In this document: positions 33,401 to 43,472 of the stretch, piece by piece
Position numbering within the stretch: position 1 is the first letter of the stretch
How the letters are laid out: each line of letters starts with the position of its first letter
DNA from: Bathynomus jamesi
Taxonomy: Eukaryota > Arthropoda > Malacostraca > Isopoda > Cirolanidae
Direction of reading: 5' to 3'
Assembly: GCA_023014485.1 (NCBI GenBank)
Contig: JAJOZX010000199.1
Location: 186,001-250,000, forward strand
Length of the DNA: 64,000 nucleotides
Program-made: the position numbers and the translations under genes
Notes under the pieces: generated by a model
Seen by the model: only the letters and a program-made list of their open reading frames with translations
What the model was told of the DNA's origin: nothing
The model's database searches: none

Positions 33401-36400
33401 TCCTAAATCTCAACCGAATACAACCACCTTTTATTCCCTTTTTAATGCCTTTCTTCTTTCCTACACTAAACAAAACCTCAGGCAATTTTGGCCTGTTTCT
33501 AGAGTACAAACATTGAAGCATAAAATGTGACCACTTACTAAAAATATTCTATACTTTATAAATGAGAAATGCTTCATATATGGAAATTGTATTTATGAAA
33601 TACCTACTCGTTATTTGATAAGTAAACGTTCGCCGCAAATCCGACCACCTTTTCTTTTAAACAAACGACTTCACTTTACACAAATCAATGCAAGATTCGC
33701 AAAGCCCATAGAACAGCTTTTGCGTCATACACACTATACAAATAACGAGTTTAATTTAAAACAATTCACGAAATATACCTCTAATTCTTTATCTTCCTTT
33801 TCTTTTGTGTCCTGTTCCTTCGCAGCACTTGCAGAATCTGAACTAGGTTCAGTCGTACATTTGCATGATGTAAAGCTTGAGTCCACGCTCGAGTGTGTAG
33901 AATTATTCAGCGATGGTGAAAGATTGGGCACGCTTAAATTGCTGAACTTCAACTCTCTAAATGGGAGAAGATAAAAAAAATATTTTTATATAAATACACT
34001 TACTAAAGTATTAAGAAGAGTTAAATGAAACTTTGGACGCGTTCAATCTTTGATGTCAATTCAGTTCCACAACAGTTACATTTTACTTTAGAATTATTTT
34101 TAATTCATGACACTTCACTCTATTCCTCATTTTGCTTTCTTCCACGTCCATGTGCAAAAGGCATTTTATTAGTTTTAGCCACCAGAAAAAAAAAAATTAC
34201 AAAAGTATGGGAAAACTACCAAGTTCAGTAATTTAGTTCAGCCAAACTTTATTTATTTGTGATGAATCACTAACCAGTAGTTGGTTAGCTATATACCTTA
34301 GGGACTGGTATCTAGATAATGATAAATAAAAAAATTAAAACTTATAAGGCTCCTACCCTATCTATGCAAAATATATTAATATAATGACAACACTCGTAAA
34401 ATAAGACTAATGAGCAATCTATCTTTTGATATTGCCATAAAGGCAAGATAGTGTTGCGTAATTATTGATGTATAGTACTAACTATTGCTTTAATTTTGGC
34501 TTCTATAGGAAATTATTTCTTATTTAGTAGGTCTATTTAGTACCTAAATAGCCAACATATAGCAAATTTCCAGTAAAAGTAGCGCAGCCTTTGAAAAAAT
34601 AAAGATGCAATAGTAAAAAAAAAAACGTTACATTAATTAAAAAGGATAAAAACCCAAATTTTTCAGTTTTCATAAAATTATGGGGAAAAAAAGAGTCAAC
34701 CCTGTCCTCAAGAGGTTTAAATAATGGAATTCACTCAATCTGAATTCCTGAAGACACTGGCACTGGACCTCAAAACCTTTAACTGTACTGGATTTAATTT
34801 TTAATTAGCAAAACAAACTACAAAAAGATAGAAGGCAGTTATTGTAAGAGTACCTTACAAATTGTGTCACAAACTGAGGAGGGAGACTAAAGTCTTTGGA
34901 GGTTAATTTATCCAAGTGAAGCCACATATTAACATCTACTTTGGAAGACACCTTGATGCATTCGAGCTGCTGAGGCTTGTATTCATATCTTTTCATCTGA
35001 ACAATCAAAACTCTAAAAGATAAAAACTAAAAACAATACTCAAACCATAGGCATGGATTAGTGGATGAAGTACAGTAATACAGGGATGAAAATATAGCTT
35101 CAGTTAACAAGTTATGAGAATCAAGTAGTTTTAAGGTTACACTTAGACCTTAGATGATTAAAATAAAACTAAAAAACTAACCTTGGTAATTGCAAAAAAC
35201 TTGTTAAGAAAGATGCTCTTTTGTGTTTACACTTTTCACATGTGAGTTCTCGTTGATCTTCACTCATGTAGGCTTCCACTGCTTTTTGGATACTTTCATT
35301 TCCTTCACTAGGAAGGTTCACATACAAGGCATAATGCTTCTGTTTTCTTCCTTCTGTTTCTCCACATCTTGGGTGAGCAAAATAATAAATTATATATCAG
35401 GGATGATCTGGCCCTTTTGTCATTCTGTCACATTCCCAAATTGACTGACTTTTAATGACTTTCTTCCACTCATTCTAATGCATTTGAAAGCTAGAATGGT
35501 CGCCTCATCTCCCCTTTTAGCTATTCCATTACTCCATTAAATTTATAAGAATTTTATTTCAATTTTTATTTATTTACCGTTTCAAACATATCTTCACAAT
35601 ATTAGCTGTATTCGAAAAAATTTAATAAACTACTAAATCACACTGCAATCAATACATTATATAGTAATAGTAAATGAAGTCCAAGCACTTTGCCAAAATA
35701 GAAAATAAAGCTGTTGTAACAAAGTTATATGAGAATATATTAACACTAAATACAGTTGGCAATAAATGAATAAAGCTCAATTATGAGGCAACAAACTCAA
35801 CTTCATACTGACATAGTCAGCAGAAGTTTTTTTATTTGTCACATTGCACACACGCACGCGCGCACATATTAAAAAAAAATTGCTAACTGTTACTACTGTG
35901 TTTTGTTTGGACATACTGTATTGTTTTTGGTGACTAGTAAACAGTGTTAGGTGCATTACCGTTACTTGCAATAGAAAGTAACGTCATTACCGCGTTACCT
36001 CTATGGAAAAGTAATGCATTACAGTTACCATTACTTCTCTAATAAACTAGAAAATATAGTATTTCTCAATATAAGAATATGATATATCTATACTTAATTA
36101 CAAAAGAATTCCTGAATATCGAGCAAATATTTAATTAAGGTCAGATATATAATACAATGAAACAATACCTGATTTTAGACTTATACTTACTAAATAAGCA
36201 ATACAATTTAACAATTTTACCATTTAAAATAATAATAATAGCGATCAATAGATCTTAAGTAAAAAACTAAAAATGTAAAATAAAATTGCTCTTTGCATTA
36301 TTACAAAAACAAAAATTATTGAAGAGAATACACTAAAATAAATCGTGAATAAAAAAGGGCTAAGGTGGGAGGGCTGGCCCACAGGGTTGCCAGGTCTGTC

Positions 36401-39400
36401 ATTTTTAAGGACAGTCTGTCCACATGTTGAATCACTCAGTGTCACAAGTGTTGTGTTCAAACATGTTTGCACACATTCATTCATACACATTTCCAAGTTG
36501 AGCATATAAGAACGTAACGAATAACGACTGAAAATGGAATGAAAAGTAACGGGGTTACCAATTTCATTACAATATAAATAAAATAACGGCATTACTCCAA
36601 ACACTTTGTAAAATTTCAAAACAAAACCCAATTATGACTAATTACTAATTTTTGTTTTTTCAGAAATTTTATGTTTATAAACAAACTTTTTTCTGAAATT
36701 GTACATCAACCTAAGAATCTATTACAAGGTAGAACTTTACATAAAATTATTCAGTGTCACCAGTGCCAAATGCAGGTATGGGTGGGCCCTGGGCACAGAA
36801 GGAGAGCGAGGTCCCATGATCAACCATCTTTGCTCATTTTACAACAACAACAACACCAACACCAACAAGAAGGGAGCTCGCTTTGCTTGAATAATAATAA
36901 TAAATAATAATAATAATATAAAAAAGTATAAAAAAATAACTTCATACAGGCCCACTGGTTAATCTGGCCTTGTGGAAAACTCCTCCCTACATTTTTCCCA
37001 GTGATTAACTTCATGAATCAAGCAACTAAAATAACTGAATTTCTTCAAAGGACAATACACTAAACACCAAATCAGAATTAATAATCCAGAAAGCTACAAA
37101 TCTCTAAAGGTGACCCAAATCCATCATGGTTCTAATTTAATTTAATCTACCTTACCAATGAACATAATTTCACACATTATGATATATAATATACTGTTTA
37201 GAAATTGTTAATGACTACTAGTTAAAAAAAAAAATGCTCATAAATTAAGATATTCTCTCTCTCTCTCTCCTTTCCTGTGATTTTTTATTTCTATATATTA
37301 AAAAACGTAATTAACCTAACCTGATCTAATCTAATCTTAATGCCCTTGAGCCAAGAAGGGTGTAATAAGCAACCCAGACAAAAAATGGAGTCTCAAAGGG
37401 TGTTTTCCATCAAGTCCATAAATAATGAGGTACTACCCTACTCAAACCTAACAAAAACTGAAACTGACCTAACTTAGCATAACTTAATATGGCCTAATCT
37501 CTCTCTTTCCTGACAGTAAAAATGTTCCAAGGTTCCAAAAGTGATACTTCACTAAAAAATTACCCCACTAGGTTCACACGCACCCACAAACACAAGAAAG
37601 TAATTCACCACCTACCCAAGACATCTATAGGATTCAAGAAGTTCAAATTGAAAATTACTGATCACAGGGTTTATTAATTTATGTTCCACATTTATTTTGT
37701 TTTTGATACGAAGTGTTGAAGTTGATGATGCTTTTGGTAATATTGACTGAAAACAGTTATTCGTAGCCGTATTTCGTTTTGGTGTTAAAAATTTATCATC
37801 ATCATCATTTAACACATGTTCATAATTTTCATTTATTTTGAGCTCTAAAGAAAGTGGACTAGATGAGTTTGGGGTATCAAATATACTTGTAGTGGAACAG
37901 TTGTCCAACTGTTTTGGACTGAGGTCATCATTATTTTCCTTAATTACACCATTAGGAAGAATTGGGTGTACAGATGGTGTTTTCTCTGGCATCATTCTAG
38001 AATTATTTTTCATATTTCCATTTGGTGTCTGAGGGAAAAATTTGTCAATTTCATCCTTTATTGTGTCCAAGACTTGCGTGAGGAATTCATTGGCATCTTG
38101 CATTTTATATCCAGAAAAAGAACCATCAATTTTTTCAACATTTTCTTTCATGATTCTGAAATGAAATTCAAAATTTTATGAGTCTTAACCAAAGTAGTTT
38201 CCCACTTTCACAACCATAAACTACCTCCTGTAAAAAAAAAAAAACCATCACTATTACTCGATAATAACTACAGAAATAGCTACCCATTTCTTGAGGTTAA
38301 AATCTACCATTTGGTTGGAAATATTGGGAATGCATATAGAATGACTAAAACTGGTAAAATGAATTGAAAGTGGTAGTTGGCCCTGAGACTAGAATGACTG
38401 GGAAGCATGGTGTTCACAGAATTAATGGGAATGGCAATGGAATAAAAGAATTGTATGTGCAAGGAAGTGTGTGTGTATTACAAATACAAATTCCAGCACA
38501 AGCCTGCATAAGTACTGTATACATATATATGTATGTATGTATGTATGTGCACTTATGAAGTATGATATTGTGCAAACACTATAGCAGACCTATGAAGTAC
38601 CTTTTTATTTGTGAAGATTACATTCTTTCATACTTTCACTTCCTTAATTGCAGAAAATGTAACCAGCACAAAATTCTGCAGTTTTCTTTTCTGCACCACA
38701 ATCCAATGCACTTAACAAATATGAATGGCCTGCAGTGTGAATAGATGTAACAATGATAAGATCATTTTTGAGAGAAGACTTTCCATCTTGAAGTAGGTTA
38801 ATTACTGACAAAATATTTCACAAGTTTTGTTATGAGCTTACGTAATACTTTGAATTTGTTGATTCATAAAGTATCACTTGGGCAATATTATTTATCTTTT
38901 AATAAAAACTAAGTGAAGTTTGCATAGACCCAAAGAATATCTATAATTCTTCTAAATTAGTGACATCCAATATGTTCTAGAACTATGAATTAGTAGTATT
39001 GGCCTACTGAAAAGTAGAAAATGATCAGAGATGATCTGTGAATAGAAAAAAATTTGATGTGAATGATATTAATTTTTCACTGTACCAACCAGGGCCCTAT
39101 ACCATTTAAATTATTCTGGAAAAAAAAAATAATAAATAAATAATAATGCTTAATAGTTTCAGCCTCATCAATCCAAAGAAAATTTATAATCTAGCGACTT
39201 CATATATGACCTTTTCCTATACCTTGGTTTAGCTTCCACCCAAATTGTTAATTCTGACGAAGGTCAAGCTTGTCACCCCACCTTAAACCTACAGTTTAAT
39301 GTGGAATCCAAACCACACCCCCAGCAGCCCAGCATCTTAACTACTAGGCTGTCCAGGGTACCCATTTATCTACCAACCAATTTTTATTATGTGGAAGGCT

Positions 39401-42400
39401 GAACAACTGGGTTTGCTGTGCACTGCCTGCCATCACTGGGTCTCGATCCTGGGGCTGATGGATTTATAGTCAGCAATGCTAACCACTACACCACTGAGGT
39501 TGCAAAGTCTTTCCCAAATTTTTTTGCCATGAAAACAAGAATGGAAAATGCCCTGAGATTGAGGCACAAAACTCTTCAAGGACTGCCAAAAACATTGAGG
39601 AATGTTAGCAAAACAACCCGAGTAATTTCAAGAACCAACTGGGCAGGTTTTTCGTACAAAGTCTCTAACCAGCCATGCATGACTGGCTACAAGGACTGGA
39701 GGAGAGTGGAAACCAATTTTCTCCTCCAAATGAGGCAGAATGCTGCAGAAGGGTTGGCCACATGTTGATCCTAAACCATCGTGTGTATACAGTATATATA
39801 AACAATATATATAGGGTTATCAGTATTATTTTATGAAGTAATGTTGCTTATTATTCAACTTCATGTCTCAATAGTGTATCCTTTTAAATATCTAATTTTC
39901 TCTCATTTCTTTCATTTATCATTTATTTATTTATGTAATGTGTTTAAATCCAAAAAACGTGCAAATGTGAAAGGTTGGGTTAGGGCATGGGTGGAAGTCC
40001 CACCTAGTTAATGCAAAATCCTATTGAAGACCTAAGTGTGTTCAGCTCTAATATCACAAGCAACAACCCAACACAAAGCCCCCCCCTGATCTACACTGGC
40101 ATAACCATAGCCTACTTAATCTAGTTCTCATGAACTATAAAATCCGTAGTGATAACCTATTTAATGTATGAGTAACTTGGTCATTATCTATGAATAAACT
40201 GTAGTTTTAGTATCAGTGTTTCCCCAGTTTTGCACATGGTAGTTTAACTAGATTAATAGGTAAGCGCCACCCAGCCTATGAGGAAAGTTATAGGAATGAA
40301 AGTAAGTGAGGATACCTCTTCACACAAATATGAAGTTTATTGAAGGGAGCAAATGTCTAGGTTCACTCGTCAAAATGAACATTAGGCAGGGTTCATACAC
40401 AGGTCCAAGAATAAAGTTTCCTGATAATCCCCTGATATTTCAGATTTGATCCCCTCATATATAAATATATACATATATAAATTATATAAAAATTGCATTA
40501 AAGGTGTAAAAAAAATTCACATCTCATATAACACAATTAAAACCTAATTTTTATTCTAACTACTATTAAAAAATGTATGCAAAAATCCCATGGCAGGCTG
40601 AAAAAATTAATACTAGATAACAAAATGCACAAGTTTTATATAATGTAAAACAAATAGTGCTTGTTTTTGTTAAATTATATATTAACATTTTAAATTAATT
40701 TATAGTTAAATTATTTATAAAATATTTACAAATAATTAAGTCCTAAATATTTTATACTCCCCTTGATATTCTCAAAAAATCAAAAAAACCTGATATTTTT
40801 GCAGGTGTGTATGAACCCTGTTAGGGATGTAATTACAATTTTTGAGCTCATGGAAGGCCAAGTGGTAAGTTTTTTAAAATAAAAATACTAAATACAAATA
40901 ATATAAAAGAACTAAAAACAATTTTAATTAACCCTTTGTGTATAGTAAGTTACAACTATCTATATTTAATATTTTAATTTGTTTATACCATATACCAGTT
41001 TATATTGTTTTTAAAAATCTATAAAAATAAACAGAACTTTATAAGAGCCCAAATAAAATGGAAATGTTCTTTCATTTGATGTACACACTACAATTAGCCT
41101 GTACAGGGTCAACTATTTATATTTGTGTCTGATTCAAATGTTTTCAGTCCTAAGTTGAAGTAATGCACCCCCCACCCCAATGAGAATGGGAAATGGGTTT
41201 TCTTAACAAGCTATGAATGTATATGTGCATATAACCCCCCCCACCACACACACCACCAAAAATAAAAAACATTACTCAGAAACCACACTGTGTAATGTAA
41301 CTTGTTAGAGTTGTGTATCAACCAGGATTTTAGTAAAATAACTTAATCTCAATACTGTACCTTAAAGAATTTCTAACTGCAGAAATGTCAAGGTTTTGCC
41401 TGGCAACAATGATGGTCCATAAGCTATATGTTACAGAGGTTGATAGAACACTCACTGATTCCACTGCATTACTTAGGTCAACAATGAATGGTTGCAGGCT
41501 GACAATAGTTTGTAAAACTGCATTGAGATAACAAGTATTTCCAAAATTGGGGAACCTGAAAAAAATAGAGGCTTGGTTTTAGCTTAGTTTTTGTTTTATA
41601 TTTTAATATATTTATTTACTGTATTTTAGAAGTGTTTTTATAAGAATAAGTTCTATTTTTATCCCTGACACTTGTTCTGGGGTAGTCACTACTGCACATA
41701 TGTTATGCACTGGTTTCTGGAATCTTTGCTTGTTTTTCCAATGAATGCCTTCAGCCTATAGATATTGGCGAACTTGAGATAATTTTTTTTCGCATTTTAG
41801 CAAGATGTTGCACAATGTGTTCATAATATTTTTACACTTTTTTATTTAAAATTTACCATATGAGTTATCAAAAAATCTTGCATAGAACTGGGGGGGGGGG
41901 GGGGGGTGATGAAAATAACCACAAAGGAAACAAACACAAAATAATGCTCAAGTGCTTTTTCTAATGACATCCTCAGGAACACTGAAATTAATCACAAGAG
42001 TGAGAGTATATATAGATCTCAATCTTGTGATTAATTTTAGTGTTCCTGAGGATGTCATTAGACAAAAGCACTTGAGCATTACTTCATGTTCCATTTCCCT
42101 GTGTGGTTATTTTCATCATATATATATCTATATATATGTCATAGTAGTCCTTTTACTGGGGACCCAGGAACATTAAGGGTCAAAATGAGGCATACTGTTA
42201 GTCTACTCACCCAATCATATGAGGATATTCATTAATATCAGAAGATTCACATTCTTCCTTATTAATTAATGTATTTTCCTTTCCATTTAAAGTTTTCAAC
42301 TTATCATTTTCAGATTCCTTCTTAATTATATTCTTTTCTGAGTCAAGAGAATTTTTAACTTTTTCTGGAGAAACGTCATGAAGAATATTAGATTTTAAAA

Positions 42401-43472
42401 TGTTAACTGGCCTTCTTTTTGTGGCACTGTTGTTCGCATAGATTTTTTGAGTTTTGGCTACTTTTAAGACTGAATTATCATTTTCCTTATCTAAATCATT
42501 TCTACACATTTTCTCATGTTTACTACTGAGAAATATATCGTCCTCATCATCATCACTAAATATATTATATGGGTCATTGGAAGTATCTAAAGATTGTTTG
42601 AGAGCTCTAAAAGGGCGTTTGTTTGTTTTTGGAGGGGATTCAAAATCAATCTTAGAAATCCATGATGACTGTTTGGCATTTTCCTTTGAACTATTTTGCA
42701 CTTGAGAATTTTGAAGAATATTATTTCCTCGTGACAAGGACCTTGGTTTAAAGCGGTAAGTGTTTCTAGATTCACACTTTTTGTCATTTACTCGACTAAA
42801 TTTTCTGGGTGGTGTTACACTAAGTCTCATATTGGTTCTATGATAATTATTCAAATAGCGCTTTCCTCCTGATGCGTATGGATTCTGACGAATAACTAGA
42901 AAAAGAGGAAAATACATTACAAGCTATAAAATATAATAAAAATTTCAACCATGTACCTTAATTATATTTAATTTTTTTTATTCCACAGACAAGATCAAGT
43001 CTGAGGATTAGGAAACAATTCAAAGATGCACACACCAATCTTCAGCATTTCTTTCAGAATGCTAAGTAAAAATCTTTGGAAGTGACAGTCTTCCAGATGT
43101 ATGCAGAAGCTGAGCTAATTTATTCTGACATAATGTACAGGAGTTTCTTCCTGAAACCTACAGTTGAAGCGGAGTGAAGAATCCATTTTTCACGCGTATT
43201 TGCATTTCAATAAATTTCTATGATCAATCAAATGCAAGTAGCTACTTTATAGATATACACTTAAATTTTTAAAAATTCCATTGTAAGAAAGTTAACAGAA
43301 AATTTCACTATTAAAAATTAAGATAAATACAAATAGTGCATGTACATTTATACATTATGTTTAAATTACCGTACCCATGATGTTAAAAATTAAAAAGCAA
43401 AGATACGCACGTATTGGATAATCACTTACCTGAATTGAGTGATTTAGGTGTCTTTTTAATAGTAAATTCCAT
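24606..43472 (-). CDS. USP37: USP37-type ubiquitin carboxyl-terminal hydrolase (ten coding exons)
   Basis: A family C19 cysteine protease that removes ubiquitin from substrates; vertebrate USP37 acts in the nucleus in S-phase entry and is controlled by APC/C. Exons on -: 43472-43430, 42895-42211, 41555-41361, 38155-37616, 35367-35182, 35012-34854, 33956-33779, 29584-29420, 27637-27544, 24856-24606. All junctions have GT-AG sites and matching phases; the sum is 2496 bases, 831 residues. Cys box FGNTCYLN (Cys251), QDANEF box, zinc pairs CLGC and CEKC, UIM at about 687-701, His750 in CTGHYIS, Asp767 in WYHYDD, end GYIFFYVHK plus 35 residues. KEN motifs at 85-87, 151-153 and 220-222. The pleckstrin-like N-terminal domain of vertebrate USP37 is not seen; an in-frame TAA just upstream supports this ATG. 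The family could also be called USP26/29/37. Confidence 0.93.
25641..25843. repeat. 200-bp palindrome, GGTTAGGTTAA family copy 2
   Basis: Arms start GGATCACCTGAAGATCAGGG, pass through AGCCTTCGTTAGTTAGCC (itself a small hairpin, GCCTTATAAGGC) and TATCACGACTTAACCTAAC, and meet near 25738. It lies in USP37 intron 9. Confidence 0.9.
25850..27130. other. USP37 intron sequence, no element recognised
   Basis: AT-rich text without a recognisable domain, terminal repeats or SINE boxes. Confidence 0.5.
27136..27230 (+). other. weak candidate exon inside a USP37 intron
   Basis: TTTTTTATGCAG precedes a GC-richer patch that encodes a basic/acidic stretch (EGPRAKKSPQKRPAPIEEEE) and ends at CCAG|GTTTTT. 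Composition differs from the surrounding intron. No homology recognised; it may be chance. Confidence 0.2.
27544..27637 (-). CDS. USP37: USP37 exon 9
   Basis: Acceptor ATAATTACAG|GCT; donor ACAG|GTGCGT. Reads YHLISVISHFGLTTCT, the strand before the catalytic His. Starts in phase 0 and ends in phase 1, as exons 8 and 10 need. Confidence 0.92.
27650..28620. other. USP37 intron 8, no element recognised
   Basis: No coding or repeat structure seen apart from the GAT/TGA trinucleotide run near 27405-27437, just past exon 9. Confidence 0.5.
28679..28866. repeat. 188-bp perfect-type palindrome with hammerhead-like cores (Penelope-type terminus)
   Basis: Arms of about 94 bp begin AAAATAAAAACCCACTCTAA and meet at AAAACGAATCGTTTT; I see one mismatch. 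Each arm holds CCGAGGA, one extra G, a six-pair stem (GATGCC/GGCGTC with loop AGCG) and GAAAC, the order of a hammerhead ribozyme core. AAATAAACTC and a GTC follow. It lies in USP37 intron 8. The same termini bound the larger fold-back at 44640. Confidence 0.9.
29420..29584 (-). CDS. USP37: USP37 exon 8 (ubiquitin-interacting motif)
   Basis: Acceptor TTTTCAAACAG|GAA and donor AAA|GTAAGA. DEEFQRALRLSLQDA fits the UIM consensus with its acidic patch, Ala and Ser. Phase 0 at both ends. Confidence 0.92.
29600..30155. repeat. cluster of tRNA-headed SINE copies in inverted arrangement
   Basis: Copy A (-, 29770 to 29600): head GCCCATGGTGTAGTGGTTA with GGGTTCGATTCCCGGG, then body TTCGTTCTCCCTCCTCATC...ACGTT. 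Copy B (-, about 29955-29840): body only. Copy C (+, 29962-30150): head ATGGTGTAATGGTTATA with GAGTTCGATTCCCGGG, then the body. B and C meet head to head, making a long inverted repeat in the intron between USP37 exons 7 and 8. Confidence 0.8.
30478..30707 (+). repeat. 5S-rRNA-derived SINE, copy 2
   Basis: The best-preserved copy: GCGAAGTTAAACGACATTGG and AGTTGGATGGGAGACCGTCC resemble the 5S internal promoter. The shared core lies at 30599-30633 and the body ends AAACAACCCC, with an A/TA-rich tail. Confidence 0.9.
30751..30780 (-). repeat. hammerhead-like motif of a Penelope-type terminus
   Basis: On -, CTGACGG, one G, stem GTGTA/TACAC with an eight-base loop, then GAAA. The surrounding GAATACACGAAAGGCC text recurs in Penelope-like termini as I know them. 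Stems I and III were not modelled. Confidence 0.5.
30860..31756 (+). pseudogene. Penelope-like retroelement: RT end and GIY-YIG endonuclease, frameshifted
   Basis: 30960-31330 encodes the region after the reverse transcriptase fingers/palm: IKFTVEKENDGSLSFLDLKI, YRKPTNNNSYVHFYSNHHP, FLRALRVVSPEFLDSE. From 31340 the frame shifts; it resumes at 31485 with CVYSIGCTQCNSVYIGQTGK, the GIY-YIG nuclease motif with the expected Tyr residues. Penelope-like elements use this nuclease for target-primed insertion. The 5' RT core is missing. The end of the frame (from about 31612) is replaced by an antisense SINE-core segment. Confidence 0.88.
31612..31745 (-). repeat. antisense SINE-core segment within the Penelope-like element
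   Basis: Inverted match to 662-797: it includes GACCAACAAAGACCCTA, ATGGCTGGTCTACC and the core at 31697-31735 (ACCTACAATTTTACGTGG). The segment supplies the last ~45 codons of the GIY-YIG frame. Confidence 0.75.
31753..32290 (-). pseudogene. CR1-like LINE, 3' end of the reverse transcriptase ORF
   Basis: On -, from 32280: YKSLVRPHLEYV, DKLERVQRRATKMI, SYEDRLKELKLTT, then (after a disrupted patch) GDLIQVFKIMNGFDNVDRES, RIVNRWNSLPVEV and FKNRLDAYVDRLG. This is the conserved C-terminal region of CR1/L2-type LINE ORF2. It is interrupted by a stop and by the local triplication at 32020-32130. Confidence 0.85.
32020..32130. repeat. short tandem triplication inside the LINE remnant
   Basis: Three copies of CCTCCTAGTCTCGAGTG followed by GTCAATTTTAAC, with small differences, spaced about 40 bp. 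Confidence 0.9.
32398..32605 (+). repeat. 5S-rRNA-derived SINE, copy 3 (diverged)
   Basis: GCGAGGTTCAGCGACGTTGG and TTGTTGGATGGGTGGC are the diverged 5S boxes. GATGTAGCGACCCGTAGTTC leads into the core at 32520-32556, and the body ends AACAATCCC. Confidence 0.82.
32620..33770. other. USP37 intron 7, unassigned part
   Basis: No recognisable element or coding segment. Confidence 0.5.
33779..33956 (-). CDS. USP37: USP37 exon 7 (Ser-rich insert)
   Basis: Acceptor CTCCCATTTAG|AGAG and donor GAG|GTATAT. Reads ELKFSNLSVPNLSPSLNN then a Ser/Thr-rich acidic linker, the insertion that splits the catalytic domain in USP37. Confidence 0.85.
34020..34175 (-). pseudogene. BED-type zinc-finger remnant
   Basis: On - the text reads MPFAHGRGRKQNEE, a stop, then KVKCNCCGTELTSKIERVQ, the start of a BED finger of hAT transposases (C-x2-C). 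Stops interrupt it, and no His/Cys second half was found. It lies in the intron between USP37 exons 6 and 7. Confidence 0.4.
34854..35012 (-). CDS. USP37: USP37 exon 6
   Basis: Acceptor TATCTTTTAG|AGTTTTG. RVLIVQMKRYEYKPQ is the USP motif that follows the zinc pairs. The donor GTAAG|GTACTC is non-ideal but is the one that keeps frame with exon 7 (FV-RELK). Confidence 0.9.
35182..35367 (-). CDS. USP37: USP37 exon 5 (zinc-binding part)
   Basis: The acceptor CACCCAAG|ATG completes CLGCGE with exon 4. Later ELTCEKCKHKRA supplies the second Cys pair of the structural zinc site. The donor is CCAAG|GTTAGT. Confidence 0.92.
35943..36605. mobile_element. hAT-like MITE
   Basis: AGTGTTAGGTGCATTACCGTTA at the left and, read inward, AGTGTTTGGAGTAATGCCGTTA at the right. 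Flanks TAGTAAAC and TTGTAAAA agree at 6 of 8 positions. Subterminal runs of GTAAC/GTTAC motifs occur in both halves. A different fragment (CAGGGTTGCCAGGTCTG) is inserted at about 36382. Confidence 0.65.
36620..37600. other. USP37 intron 4, simple repeats only
   Basis: CAA and AAT trinucleotide runs at 36840-36920, a TC run at 37255-37272. CAGTGCCAAATGCAG at 36759 could be a hAT terminus, without a convincing partner. Confidence 0.5.
37616..38155 (-). CDS. USP37: USP37 exon 4 (QD box and disordered insert)
   Basis: Acceptor AATTTCATTTCAG|AATC. GYKMQDANEFLTQVLDTIKD is the USP box that usually reads QQDAHEF. A long Ser/Asn/Asp-rich insert follows, then PVISNFQFELLESYRC. The donor is CTTGG|GTAGGT. 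Confidence 0.93.
38526..38550. repeat. (ATGT)n microsatellite
   Basis: TATGTATGTATG tetranucleotide run. Confidence 0.9.
39247..39362 (-). repeat. tRNA-like SINE with shared core, antisense
   Basis: On -: CCTGGACAGCCTAGTAGTTAA (box A-like), then at 39312-39278 GTGTGGTTTGGATTCCACA...AAACTGTAGGTTTAAGG, a diverged form of the shared core. Confidence 0.6.
39418..39775 (-). repeat. tRNA-like SINE head, antisense
   Basis: On -, 39505-39430 reads GTGGTGTAGTGGTTAGCATT and GGATCGAGACCCAGTG, tRNA-like boxes A and B. The long open frame on + across 39418-39768 is a by-product of this repeat. Confidence 0.55.
40387..40820. mobile_element. MITE with CAGGGTTCATACAC termini
   Basis: CAGGGTTCATACAC and GTGTATGAACCCTG are perfect inverted termini, 434 bp apart. 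The interior is AT-rich without coding capacity. A clear target duplication is not visible. Confidence 0.7.
40830..41355. other. USP37 intron 3, no element recognised
   Basis: AT-rich text with C runs near 41170 and 41235. Confidence 0.5.
41361..41555 (-). CDS. USP37: USP37 exon 3 (catalytic Cys box)
   Basis: Acceptor TTTTTTTCAG|GTTCC and donor AAG|GTACAG. FPNFGNTCYLNAVLQTI carries the nucleophile Cys251. Phases agree with exons 2 and 4. Confidence 0.95.
41890..41907. repeat. G homopolymer
   Basis: Run of about 18 G at the edge of the neighbouring fold-back. Confidence 0.95.
41906..42125. repeat. fold-back of a Penelope-type terminus with hammerhead-like cores
   Basis: Arms run from TGATGAAAATAACCACA through AATGCTCAAGTGC and CATCCTCAGGAACACT to a spacer near 41995-42020 and back. 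On +, 42046-42068 reads CTGAGGA, stem TGTC/GACA with loop ATTA, then AAAG: an exact CUGANGA box with the GAAA box one base off. It lies in USP37 intron 2, 86 bp from exon 2. Confidence 0.85.
42211..42895 (-). CDS. USP37: USP37 exon 2 (disordered N-terminal region)
   Basis: Acceptor CTCTTTTTCTAG|TTATTC and donor ATTGG|GTGAGT. Encodes residues 15-243, rich in Ser, Asn, Lys, with three KEN motifs and an acidic patch (SDDDEDDIF). No folded domain recognised. Confidence 0.9.
43430..43472 (-). CDS. USP37: USP37 exon 1 (start codon)
   Basis: ATG at 43472 is preceded two codons upstream by in-frame TAA. MEFTIKKTPKSLNS then donor TCAG|GTAAGT; the split Val codon joins exon 2 exactly. Confidence 0.8.

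Noticed and set aside
36759..36985. hAT MITE
   Set aside because: Terminus-like strings at both ends but the 8-bp flanks do not match.
39418..39768. 116-codon open frame as a gene
   Set aside because: It reads across an antisense tRNA-like SINE; similar repeat-derived frames are common.
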